A stretch of DNA of 64,000 nucleotides. Source: Agrobacterium vaccinii. GTDB taxonomy: Bacteria; Pseudomonadota; Alphaproteobacteria; Rhizobiales; Rhizobiaceae. A program made the position numbers and the translations under genes. Numbering within the stretch: the stretch's first letter is position 1; each line of letters begins with the position of its first letter. The notes beneath the pieces were generated by a model, which saw only the letters and a program-made list of their open reading frames with translations, was not told the origin of the DNA and made no database searches. The stretch is taken from assembly GCF_021310995.1 (NCBI RefSeq), contig NZ_CP054150.1:310001-374000 (forward strand), written 5' to 3'. Positions 8,988-17,321 of this stretch are shown piece by piece.

Positions 8988-9014
8988 TCCCTGTGGGGAC
9001 GGAGAGGAAAGACC

Positions 9015-10058
9015 ATGATGGACTTTGAGGATTTCGGTAACCCAATCGCTGGGAAACCGTTGTCTCAGGCTGATAAGGCCGCCGCCGTACTGCTGGCGAT
9101 GGGAAAAGGCGTGGCCGGAAAACTCCTCAAGTTTTTCACGCAGGCCGAGTTGCAGACCATCATCAATTCGGCCCAGACGCTTCGGGTTATTCCGCCAGAC
9201 GAGCTTGCGCAGATCGTGGCGGAATTCGAAGACCTGTTTACCGAAGGCACTGGCCTTATGGACAACGCCAAAGCCATCGAGAGCATTCTCGAAGAAGGTC
9301 TGACCCCTGAAGAGGTCGACGGTCTTTTGGGCCGTCGCGCCGCGTTCCAGGCATACGAGACCTCCATCTGGGATCAGTTGCAGGATGCGGACCCGCAGTT
9401 CATCGGCAAGTTCCTGATGCGCGAGCATCCTCAGACCATCGCCTACATCCTCTCCATGCTGCCATCGTCCTTCGGTGCCAAGGTACTGTTGACCATTCCC
9501 GACGAGCAGCGCGCCGACATCATGAACCGTACCGTCAACATGAAGGAGGTCAGCCCAGCTGCCGCCCAGATCATCGAAAAGCGTGTCATGGCGCTGATCG
9601 CCGAAATCGAGGCCGAACGCAATGCTGGAGGCTCGGCAAAGGTTGCCGACCTGATGAACGAACTCGAAAAGCCGCAGGTCGATACCCTGCTCAGCTCGCT
9701 CGAAACGCTCAGCAAGGAATCCGCCAACAAGGTCAAGCCGAAGATCTTCCTGTTCGAAGACCTTCTCTACATGCCGCAGCGCAGCCGCGTTTCGCTGCTC
9801 AACGATGTCTCGGCAGACATTCTCACCATGGCGCTGCGTGGCGCCACGAACGAGATCAAGGAATGTGTGCTGGCCTGTATCAGCCCGCGCCAGCGCCGCA
9901 TGATCGAATCGGATTTGGCTGTGCCGACCGCATCCCTCAACACCCGCGAAGTGGCGATTGCGCGGCGCGCGGTTGCTCAGGAAGCCATCCGTCTGGCCAA
10001 TTCCGGCCAGATCTTGCTGAAAGAAACGGCTCCTGCCGATCAGTCAGCCGCTGCCTAA
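9015..10058 (+). CDS. fliG: Flagellar motor switch protein FliG
   Basis: 347 residues, preceded by GGAGAGGAAAG. Shows the FliG three-domain layout: an N-terminal domain that binds FliF, a middle domain with the EHPQ motif at residues 137-140, and a C-terminal torque-generating domain with the charged helix around QRSRVSLLNDVSADILTMALRGA. Links the MS ring to the C ring and takes torque from MotA. Twenty-seven bases downstream of fliN, in the motA operon. Confidence 0.97.
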   Translation: MMDFEDFGNPIAGKPLSQADKAAAVLLAMGKGVAGKLLKFFTQAELQTIINSAQTLRVIPPDELAQIVAEFEDLFTEGTGLMDNAKAIESILEEGLTPEEVDGLLGRRAAFQAYETSIWDQLQDADPQFIGKFLMREHPQTIAYILSMLPSSFGAKVLLTIPDEQRADIMNRTVNMKEVSPAAAQIIEKRVMALIAEIEAERNAGGSAKVADLMNELEKPQVDTLLSSLETLSKESANKVKPKIFLFEDLLYMPQRSRVSLLNDVSADILTMALRGATNEIKECVLACISPRQRRMIESDLAVPTASLNTREVAIARRAVAQEAIRLANSGQILLKETAPADQSAAA

Positions 10059-10140
10059 AAGCCATACGGGCCCATAAAACCTGTGTGGCAAGCCCAGGCG
10101 GCTTGCGGGCCAAAGCGCGCCCCTATACCCTCTCAATAAC

Positions 10141-10168
10141 GGCCTGCCGGTTCCGGCGGGCCTTTTCC
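10141..10168 (+). terminator. Terminator-like hairpin between fliG and flhB
   Basis: A 9-bp stem (10142-10150 with 10153-10161, one G-U pair) with a 2-base loop, followed by TTTT. It sits directly before the flhB ribosome binding site, so it may act as a partial terminator or attenuator inside the operon rather than its end. Confidence 0.6.
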
Positions 10169-10184
10169 ATTGAGGGGACGTGTC

Positions 10185-11264
10185 TTGTCGGACGAAGACA
10201 AAGACAGTAAAACAGAAGAACCAACAGAGAAAAAACTACGCGACGCGATGGAAAAGGGAAATGTCCCTTCATCGCAGGAAGCGTCGTTGTTCGCGTCCAC
10301 GCTCGCGTTTTACATTTATCTCGTGTTTTTTCTCCCCGATGGCATCAAACGGCTGTCGCAAACACTGCAAGACATTCTCGAGCGGCCCGAACAATGGCGG
10401 ATGACCAACGCCGCCGACATGGTGTCGCTTGGCCTGCATCTGGCAAAGGAGATCGGTTGGCTGCTAACACCCGCTGCCATTCTCTTCTGTCTGTTCGGGC
10501 TGGCACAGTCCTTCGTGCAGAACCTGCCGCAATTCGTGCTGGATCGAATCACCCCGAAATTCGAGCGCATATCGCCAGTCGGTGGTTTCAAGCGCATCTA
10601 CAGCGCCAATGGCATGGTCAATTTCGGCAAATCGCTGTTCAAGGTGGTGGTCGTCGCCATCATCATGGTGATGGTTCTGAAAGCCGACTACTATAAGCTG
10701 CTCGACGCGCTGGTCACCGACCCGCACACCATGATCTACACCGGCTATGAAATTCTGAAGAAAATGGTCGTCGTGGTTCTGTTTTCGACCGGCATTCTGA
10801 CCGTCGCCGACTACTTCTGGACGACCTATCGCTGGCACGCCGACCAGCGCATGTCGAAGCAGGAAATTAAGGACGAATACAAGCAATCGCAGGGCGACCC
10901 GGTGGTCAAGGCCCGTCAGCGCTCGATTGCGCGTGACCGTGCACGGCGTAGAATGATGGACGGCGTGCCAAGAGCCACGCTGGTCATCACCAACCCGACG
11001 CACTATGCGGTTGCGCTGCGTTACGTGAAGGAAGAAAGCGACGCGCCGGTCGTCGTTGCCAAGGGGCAGGATCTCATCGCTTTGAGGATCAGGGAGATCG
11101 CCACAGAAAACGGAATTCCGATTTTTGAAGACGTTCCGCTCGCTCGCTCCATGTTTGCACAAGTCTCGGTCGATAGTGTCATACCGTCAGTATTTTATAA
11201 GGCTGTGGCTGAACTTATTCATAAGGTTTACGCCGCACGCCAAAACAAAAGACGGGTAAACTGA
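10185..11264 (+). CDS. flhB: Flagellar export switch protein FlhB
   Basis: 359 residues from TTG at 10185, chosen because GAGGGG lies about 7 bases upstream and the product then begins with [20 protein letters not shown], the standard FlhB opening. Four membrane helices (about 36-52, 90-115, 145-168, 190-212) are followed by a cytoplasmic domain with the autocleavage motif NPTH at residues 270-273. FlhB sits at the export gate and switches specificity from rod/hook to filament substrates together with FliK. The non-ATG start and the preceding hairpin suggest low expression relative to fliG. Confidence 0.96.
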   Translation: MSDEDKDSKTEEPTEKKLRDAMEKGNVPSSQEASLFASTLAFYIYLVFFLPDGIKRLSQTLQDILERPEQWRMTNAADMVSLGLHLAKEIGWLLTPAAILFCLFGLAQSFVQNLPQFVLDRITPKFERISPVGGFKRIYSANGMVNFGKSLFKVVVVAIIMVMVLKADYYKLLDALVTDPHTMIYTGYEILKKMVVVVLFSTGILTVADYFWTTYRWHADQRMSKQEIKDEYKQSQGDPVVKARQRSIARDRARRRMMDGVPRATLVITNPTHYAVALRYVKEESDAPVVVAKGQDLIALRIREIATENGIPIFEDVPLARSMFAQVSVDSVIPSVFYKAVAELIHKVYAARQNKRRVN

Positions 11265-11269
11265 TCAAT

Positions 11270-11719
11270 ATGAAAAAATGCTCATATTCGGCTGAACGGG
11301 AAGAAATCTTGGCTCGTGCAATCGGCCCTGTGGCAGCCGAGCTTCGTTTAATCGATGCGGGAGATCTGATCTCCCTCCTGAAATTCGAGTATTACAGCTC
11401 CCTGTCGGATCTCGTCGATTCGGCAGCCGAGCTCTACTTCCATCCGGGCACGGTGTATTTCGGCATCGGCGGTGATTACAAGTTGGATTGGGACACCTAT
11501 CCAACCATCACGCTGGATCTGGAAATCAAGCCGAAGGGCGTCACCATCTATGCACAGTTGTTGCTGGAGAAGGACCGCGCCGGGGTGAACATCAACTACA
11601 TCAACTTCCAGAATCCATCCAACGACCCGAACGAGAATACCGCGTTCCTGGCCGACAGTCTGCGCCACGCAGCCTTCCAGCGCGCGAACGATGCACCCGT
11701 CAGTACCACGGCTCACTGA
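11270..11719 (+). CDS. Conserved small protein at the end of the motA-flhB operon, 149 aa
   Basis: ATG at 11270 is five bases after the flhB stop, so the two are probably co-translated. The protein is soluble, has no signal peptide, and is rich in Tyr, Asp and Asn in its second half (FGIGGDYKLDWDTYP, GVNINYINFQNPSNDPNEN). I do not recognise a domain. Its fixed position behind flhB suggests a link to flagella, but that is inference from context only. Confidence 0.75.
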   Translation: MKKCSYSAEREEILARAIGPVAAELRLIDAGDLISLLKFEYYSSLSDLVDSAAELYFHPGTVYFGIGGDYKLDWDTYPTITLDLEIKPKGVTIYAQLLLEKDRAGVNINYINFQNPSNDPNENTAFLADSLRHAAFQRANDAPVSTTAH

Positions 11720-11830
11720 TTTGGCGTGACAGACCGTGACGGTGCACGTCACGGTTTCAGAAGTATAATCCTGACATAAAACCACTCGCCACCAACGATC
11801 CAAACGATCGCCGGTGGCGTTTGGTTTGCG

Positions 11831-13003
11831 TCAGATGGATTTGCCGAGAATATAGCTCGAGAGCCGGTCTGCGGCGTCTTCGATCTGGGCGGGATTGCGC
11901 AGGAAGCAGGCGCGCAGGAACAGCTCTCCCCCTGAACCGAAGGCTGTGCCGGGTGCAAGGCCGACGCCGACCTTATCGACGATGTCGAAGGCGGCTGCGC
12001 GGCTGTCGGTGACACCATCTATTTTCAGGAACGCATAAAGCGCGCCATCGGGTTTGAGCGTTTCCACACGGTTGGTGGCGATCAGAGCATCGCAGAGAAT
12101 GTCGCGCGATCTGGCGGCGCGGTCGAAGTTCTGGCGGATGAAGTCATCGCCGTTATCGAGGGCTGCAATCGCGCCCCGCTGCATGAATTGCGCCACGCCC
12201 GACGTCGAATACTGGATGAGGTTTTCGATGACCTGCCCGATTTCCGGTGGGGCCACCAGCCAGCCGACGCGCCAGCCGGTCATCGACCAGTTCTTCGAGA
12301 AGGAATTGGCAAACACGATCCGGTCGCCATCTTCCATGATGTCGAGGAAGGATGGCGCGCGGGTCCCGGCATAATGGTAGAGCGCGTAGATCTCGTCGGC
12401 GATGATCCAGAGACCGTGCTTGCGCGCCAGAGTGAGAATATCGCGCAGGTTATCGAGCGTCGCCGTCCAGCCGGTCGGGTTGGATGGGGTGTTGATGAAC
12501 AGCGCCTTGGTCTTCGGCGTGATCGCCTGTTCCAGCTTGGCAATATCGATATCCCATTTGCCGTTGGTGAAATCGATGCCGACAGGCACCGCCTTGGCAC
12601 CGGCCACGCCGATGGCGGCGACGATATTGGGCCATGTCGGCGTGAGGTACACCAGCTCGTCACCCGGTGACGTCAGCGCCTGTACGGCAAGGACGATGGC
12701 CTGCATACCGGAACCGGTGACGTAGAAATGGTCGGACGAGAGGCTGGCCGCAAAGTGGCGCTGGTAGTAACGGCTCAGCGCCTCGCGCAGTTCTGGAATG
12801 CCGCGCTGCCAGGTGTAGAAGGTCTCGCCGCCCGCCAGCGCATCTGCCGCCGCCTGTGCGATGAAGGCAGGTGTTGGAAGATCGCCTTCGCCGACCCAGA
12901 GCGGCAAAAGGTTTTCGCGGGCATGGGCGTATTTCTTGACCTCGACGATGCCGCTTTCAGGCGCAGCCAGAGAACGGGTACTTAGACTTTGCAGAACCGA
13001 CAT
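11831..13003 (-). CDS. Pyridoxal-phosphate aminotransferase, class I/II
   Basis: 390 residues. ATG at 13003 with GGAG about 10 bases upstream is preferred over a GTG four codons earlier. This is a fold-type I aminotransferase of the aspartate aminotransferase class: SNPTG at about 174-178 (cofactor/substrate Asn), ADEIY at 202-206 (Asp to the pyridine nitrogen), Schiff-base Lys237 in SFSKNW, and RVGWL just after. Substrate cannot be told from sequence; relatives are annotated as aspartate or generic amino-acid aminotransferases. It converges on the flhB operon and is unrelated to flagella. Confidence 0.92.
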   Translation of the reverse strand: MSVLQSLSTRSLAAPESGIVEVKKYAHARENLLPLWVGEGDLPTPAFIAQAAADALAGGETFYTWQRGIPELREALSRYYQRHFAASLSSDHFYVTGSGMQAIVLAVQALTSPGDELVYLTPTWPNIVAAIGVAGAKAVPVGIDFTNGKWDIDIAKLEQAITPKTKALFINTPSNPTGWTATLDNLRDILTLARKHGLWIIADEIYALYHYAGTRAPSFLDIMEDGDRIVFANSFSKNWSMTGWRVGWLVAPPEIGQVIENLIQYSTSGVAQFMQRGAIAALDNGDDFIRQNFDRAARSRDILCDALIATNRVETLKPDGALYAFLKIDGVTDSRAAAFDIVDKVGVGLAPGTAFGSGGELFLRACFLRNPAQIEDAADRLSSYILGKSI

Positions 13004-13098
13004 GAAAAAAGGCACTCCAGTGTGAGTGCCTTCTTTAGCGCATGAAAAGCCTGTCTTGCATGATATTCCGTGAAGAGATCACGGATTTTTCTGATGGA

Positions 13099-13542
13099 TC
13101 AGATGCGATTGGTGCCAGAAGTTTTCAGCAGATCGCGGATTTCCATGAGAAGACGCACGTCTTCCGGCGGCGGAGCAGGTTCCTTCTTCTCCTCGATCTT
13201 CTGACGCTCGACCGACGAGCGCAGCTTGTTCACGCCCTTGACCATCAGGAAGATGATCCAGGCGAGGATGACGAAGTTGATGACGACGGTGAGGAAGTTG
13301 CCATAGGCGAAAACCGCACCCTGCTCACGTGCAGCGGCAAGCGACTCGGCTGTCACCTTCGAGCTGAGCGGCAGGAAGTAATTGGCAAAATCGAACCCGC
13401 CGAAGATGGCGCCAACGATCGGCATGATCAGATCGTTGACCACCGATTCGACGATCTTGCTGAAGGCAGCGCCGATGATCACACCTACGGCGAGGTCCAT
13501 AACGTTGCCGCGGGCGATAAAGGTTTTAAATTCGTTGAGCAT
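13099..13542 (-). CDS. mscL: Large-conductance mechanosensitive channel MscL
   Basis: 147 residues with GAGGGAC before the ATG at 13542. The N-terminal helix [24 protein letters not shown] is characteristic of MscL, with the pore-lining first transmembrane helix at about 15-40 and the second at about 80-102, then a cytoplasmic charged helix ([23 protein letters not shown]). A homopentamer in the inner membrane that opens at high membrane tension to release solutes on osmotic downshock. Monocistronic, 95 bases from the aminotransferase on the same strand. Confidence 0.97.
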   Translation of the reverse strand: MLNEFKTFIARGNVMDLAVGVIIGAAFSKIVESVVNDLIMPIVGAIFGGFDFANYFLPLSSKVTAESLAAAREQGAVFAYGNFLTVVINFVILAWIIFLMVKGVNKLRSSVERQKIEEKKEPAPPPEDVRLLMEIRDLLKTSGTNRI

Positions 13543-13732
13543 TCAGATGTCCCTCTTTGAAGCCCTCTCTCAGCCGTCGCATCCGCGACGACCAACGCAT
13601 AATAACATCCAATTTTCGAATGTGCAGATATACGCAACAAAAACACGATTGGTTCCGCCGTCTTAAACTTTATGCCAAGGCCTGACCAATTCTCATTTTG
13701 GCGGAACTGGCCTATGCTCGACCGCGAGGACG

Positions 13733-16700
13733 GTGGAGGAGAACAGCCAGGTGCTTCCGGGGTGGGTCATATTCGGTTCGGCATTCGCCTATATTCTGCT
13801 GCTGTTTGCGGTGGCAAGTTATGGCGACGCCAAGAGCCGTGGCAAGCCGCCCTCGAAAAAGGGCAGGCCCATCGTCTATGCGCTGAGCCTTGCGATCTAT
13901 TGCACATCATGGACCTATTTCGGCGGTGTCGGTCTCGCATCCGAACGCGGCCTGGAATTCCTCGGCATCTACACCGGCCCGATCCTCGCCTTCACATTGG
14001 GCATGCCCATCCTGCGGCGCATCGTGGAACTGGCGAAGGCCGAAAAGCTGACGTCGGTCGCCGATTTCATCGCGGCCCGCTATGGCAAGAATCCGACGGT
14101 GGCAACGCTGGTCTCGATCATCGCGCTGGTCGGGGCCATTCCCTATATCGCCTTGCAGCTGAAAGCCGTCTCCAACTCGGTTGCCGCCATGGTAGACCCG
14201 AGCGATTACGGTATTGGCAGCGGCAATCTCTATTTCCTCGATCTGCCGCTGCTGGTGACGGTCGTCATGGCCGGATTTGCGGTCATCTTCGGCACCCGCC
14301 ACACGGATGCTACGGAGCATCAGGATGGGCTGATCCTCGCCATTTCAATGGAATCGGTCGTCAAGCTGATCGCCATCTGCACGGCAGGTGTCTATGTCGT
14401 CTTCTTCCTGTTCGACGGTCCCTCGCAGCTCTGGGAGTTGGCGTCGAAGAACGAACAGGTCATGCAGGCCATGTCCTATCAGACGCCGATCAGTCGCTGG
14501 ATCGTGCTGACGCTGCTCTCGGCCTTCGCGATCATTCTCCTGCCGCGCCAGTTTCATGTGACGGTGGTCGAAAACCGCACGCCGAATGAGCTGCGCATGG
14601 CGGGGCTGCTGTTTCCGCTCTACCTCATCGCCATCAACATCTTCGTGCTGCCGATTGCCATTGCCGGGCTGCTGACGCTGGGTAGCCGCGGTGACGCCGA
14701 TCTCTATGTGCTGCAATTGCCGCTGGTGAACCAGATGCCGGTGGTGTCGCTGATCACCTTCATCGGTGGCTTTTCGGCGGCGACGGCGATGGTCATCGTC
14801 GCTTCGGTCGCGCTGTCCATCATGGTCTCCAATGATATCGTGATGCCGATTTTCCTGCGGCAGAAGTTGCTGAACCGCACCGCGCATCGCGATGACTTTG
14901 CCAAGACGCTGCTCAACATCCGCCGCACCGCTATCTTTGCGGTTCTGCTTTTGGGCTATGCCTATTACCGGGCGGCAGACAGCGCGTCGGGCCTCGCCTC
15001 CATCGGTCTGCTGGCCTTTGCGGCAATCGCGCAGATGGCACCGTCTCTGCTGGGCGGGCTGGTCTGGCGACGGGCCAATGCGCGCGGGGCCATTGCGGGC
15101 TTGAGTTCCGGTTTCTTCGTCTGGGGTTATCTGTTGTTTCTACCCAGCCTCGGCGGGCCTGACAATTCTCACATCGCAACAACGGTTCTGAGCTTCCTGC
15201 TGCCGGGCGTGACCGTGTTCAGCGGCACGGATGCCGACCCGCTGGTCAACGCCGTCACGCTCAGCCTGCTGGTCAATTGCGCTGCCTTCGTGCTGGGGTC
15301 TCTGTCGCGCAATCCGCGTCCGGTGGAGCGCATCCAGTCCGGCATTTTTGTGAAGCGCCATTCGCGATCGCAATTTGCGACGCGCGGCTGGAAAACGCGG
15401 GTCAGCGTGGGTGATTTGAAGACTGCGGTGGCACGCTATCTGGGGGAGGAGCGCATGCTGCGCTCGCTGTCTGCCTACGAGAAGACCGCCGGGCGCAAGC
15501 TGGAAGACGAGCAACCGGCGGATATGGCGCTTATTCATTTCTCGGAGCAATTGCTGGGCAGTGCCATCGGCTCGTCTTCGGCGCGGCTGGTGCTGTCGCT
15601 GATCCTGCAAAAGGCCGAGGACACCAGCGCCGATACGGTCTGGCTGCTGGACCAGGCCAGCGAAGCGCTGCAATATAATCAGGACATGCTGCAAACGGCG
15701 CTGGCGCAGATGGAGCAGGGGATTGCCGTGTTCGATAGTTCGCAGCAACTGACCATCTGGAACCGCCGGTTCCGCACGCTGCTGGACCTGCCGGAACAGT
15801 TCGGGCGCGTGGGTCTGCCGCTCAACGAGATCGTTGCGATGCTGGAAGAGCGCGGCGATATCGCAGCGGGTCAGGAAAAGCAGACCATCGATCTGTTCCT
15901 GACCATGGACATGCCGTTCTCGCTGGTGCTGGCCGGTGGCGCGCGGATCATCGAGGTGCGCTCCAATGCCATGCCGGACAAGGGCATCGTCGCGACCTTC
16001 ACCGATATCACCCAGCGGGTGGCGAGCGATCAGGCGCTGAAGCAGGCCAACGAAACGCTGGAGCAGCGGGTGGAAGAGCGTACCGGCGAGCTGACAAGGG
16101 TAAACCACGAGCTGGCCGAGGCACGGGCCGCTGCCGATGAGGCCAATATCGGCAAGACCCGCTTCTTCGCCGCTGCCGGACACGACATTCTCCAGCCGCT
16201 CAACGCCGCCCGGCTTTATTCGTCGGCGCTGGTGGAGCGGGTGGGCGCGTCTGAGAATGGCTCCCTCGTCCAGAACATCGATTCGGCGCTGGAATCCGTT
16301 GAGGCGATCCTCGGGGCCGTGCTGGATATTTCGCGGCTCGACACCGGCACCATGAAGCCGCGCATGGCATCTGTTGCCTTGAATGACCTGTTGAAGCGCA
16401 TCGAGACGGATTTTGCGCCGATGGCGCGGGAAAAAAACCTCGAACTCATCGTCATGCCGACATCGTTGACGGTGAAATCCGACATCAACCTGCTGCGACG
16501 TCTGGTGCAGAACCTCGTGTCCAACGCCATCAAGTATACGGTGACAGGCAAGGTGGTCGTCGGGGTGCGTCGCCAAGGGAAAGAGGCGATCATTCAGGTG
16601 GTGGATTCCGGCATCGGCATTCCGTCGTCCAAATTCCGCACCATCTTCAAGGAGTTCGCGCGGCTGGACGAGGGTGCCAAGACGGCGGCAGGCCTTGGCC

Positions 16701-17260
16701 TTGGGCTTTCCATCGTCGACCGCCTGTCGCGCATTCTGCACCACCCCGTCCACCTCTCGTCCGTGCCGGGCAGGGGGACGTCCTTCCGGGTCAATCTGCC
16801 ACGCGAGACGACCCAGAGCAGGTCAATGAAAGCGGTGGAGCGAGATGTGCCGCAGCCCGTTGCCCAGCAACTGCGCGGTTTCCGGGTGCTGTGCATCGAT
16901 AACGAACCGAAGATACTGGATGGCATGGAGCTTCTCATATCCGGCTGGGGCTGCAAGGTCAGCACGGCGGGCTCCATCAGCGCCGTCGATGCCTTGCTGT
17001 CGGCGCCGGGCGACGCGCCCGATATCATCGTTGCGGATTATCATCTTGACGACGGCGATGGCATCGATGCCGTGCTGCGGCTGCGACGCTTCTACCGCAA
17101 GGATATTCCGGCCCTGCTGATCACGGCGGACCGGACGCCGGAGGTGCGCGCGCAGGCCGAAAAGGAAGGCATTGCCGTGCAGCACAAACCGGTGCGGCCT
17201 GCTGCACTCAGGGCCTATATCAACCAGGTTTTCAGCGTCACCCAGGCGGCAGCCGAATAG
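13733..17260 (+). CDS. Hybrid sensor histidine kinase with sodium:solute symporter-like membrane domain
   Basis: 1175 residues from GTG at 13733 (GAGG upstream; the start is not certain). Residues about 10-500 form a many-helix SSSF/PutP-like transporter domain beginning with ASYGDAKSRG and SLAIYCTSWTYFGGVGLA. A PAS-like domain follows at about 660-770, then a coiled coil, and a HisKA domain with phospho-accepting His at about 817 (AAGHDILQPLNAARLYSSAL). Next come an HATPase domain with N-box LVQNLVSNAIKYT and G-box GLGLGLSIV, and a C-terminal receiver with phospho-Asp at about 1102 (VADYHLDDGDG). This fusion is widespread in proteobacteria and probably senses a transported ligand or ion gradient. 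No cognate regulator lies adjacent. Confidence 0.93.
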   Translation: MEENSQVLPGWVIFGSAFAYILLLFAVASYGDAKSRGKPPSKKGRPIVYALSLAIYCTSWTYFGGVGLASERGLEFLGIYTGPILAFTLGMPILRRIVELAKAEKLTSVADFIAARYGKNPTVATLVSIIALVGAIPYIALQLKAVSNSVAAMVDPSDYGIGSGNLYFLDLPLLVTVVMAGFAVIFGTRHTDATEHQDGLILAISMESVVKLIAICTAGVYVVFFLFDGPSQLWELASKNEQVMQAMSYQTPISRWIVLTLLSAFAIILLPRQFHVTVVENRTPNELRMAGLLFPLYLIAINIFVLPIAIAGLLTLGSRGDADLYVLQLPLVNQMPVVSLITFIGGFSAATAMVIVASVALSIMVSNDIVMPIFLRQKLLNRTAHRDDFAKTLLNIRRTAIFAVLLLGYAYYRAADSASGLASIGLLAFAAIAQMAPSLLGGLVWRRANARGAIAGLSSGFFVWGYLLFLPSLGGPDNSHIATTVLSFLLPGVTVFSGTDADPLVNAVTLSLLVNCAAFVLGSLSRNPRPVERIQSGIFVKRHSRSQFATRGWKTRVSVGDLKTAVARYLGEERMLRSLSAYEKTAGRKLEDEQPADMALIHFSEQLLGSAIGSSSARLVLSLILQKAEDTSADTVWLLDQASEALQYNQDMLQTALAQMEQGIAVFDSSQQLTIWNRRFRTLLDLPEQFGRVGLPLNEIVAMLEERGDIAAGQEKQTIDLFLTMDMPFSLVLAGGARIIEVRSNAMPDKGIVATFTDITQRVASDQALKQANETLEQRVEERTGELTRVNHELAEARAAADEANIGKTRFFAAAGHDILQPLNAARLYSSALVERVGASENGSLVQNIDSALESVEAILGAVLDISRLDTGTMKPRMASVALNDLLKRIETDFAPMAREKNLELIVMPTSLTVKSDINLLRRLVQNLVSNAIKYTVTGKVVVGVRRQGKEAIIQVVDSGIGIPSSKFRTIFKEFARLDEGAKTAAGLGLGLSIVDRLSRILHHPVHLSSVPGRGTSFRVNLPRETTQSRSMKAVERDVPQPVAQQLRGFRVLCIDNEPKILDGMELLISGWGCKVSTAGSISAVDALLSAPGDAPDIIVADYHLDDGDGIDAVLRLRRFYRKDIPALLITADRTPEVRAQAEKEGIAVQHKPVRPAALRAYINQVFSVTQAAAE

Positions 17261-17300
17261 AAAAAGGGCCGCCTGAGAGGTATCAGGCGGCCCTTTCGGA
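17261..17300. terminator. Bidirectional terminator between the hybrid kinase and the MCP gene
   Basis: A GGGCCGCCTGA stem with its perfect complement across a 6-base loop, with A-runs before and T-runs after. It lies between two convergent genes. Confidence 0.85.
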
Positions 17301-17321
17301 TTTCGGATGATGTAGCTTTGA

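Noticed and set aside
8130..9428. 432-codon minus-strand frame across fliM-fliN-fliG
   Set aside because: It crosses three real genes and their gaps in antisense and has no domain signal.
15140..16753. 537-codon frame antisense to the hybrid kinase
   Set aside because: The sense strand encodes clear HisKA, HATPase and PAS motifs; the antisense product is low-complexity His/Arg/Gln shadow.
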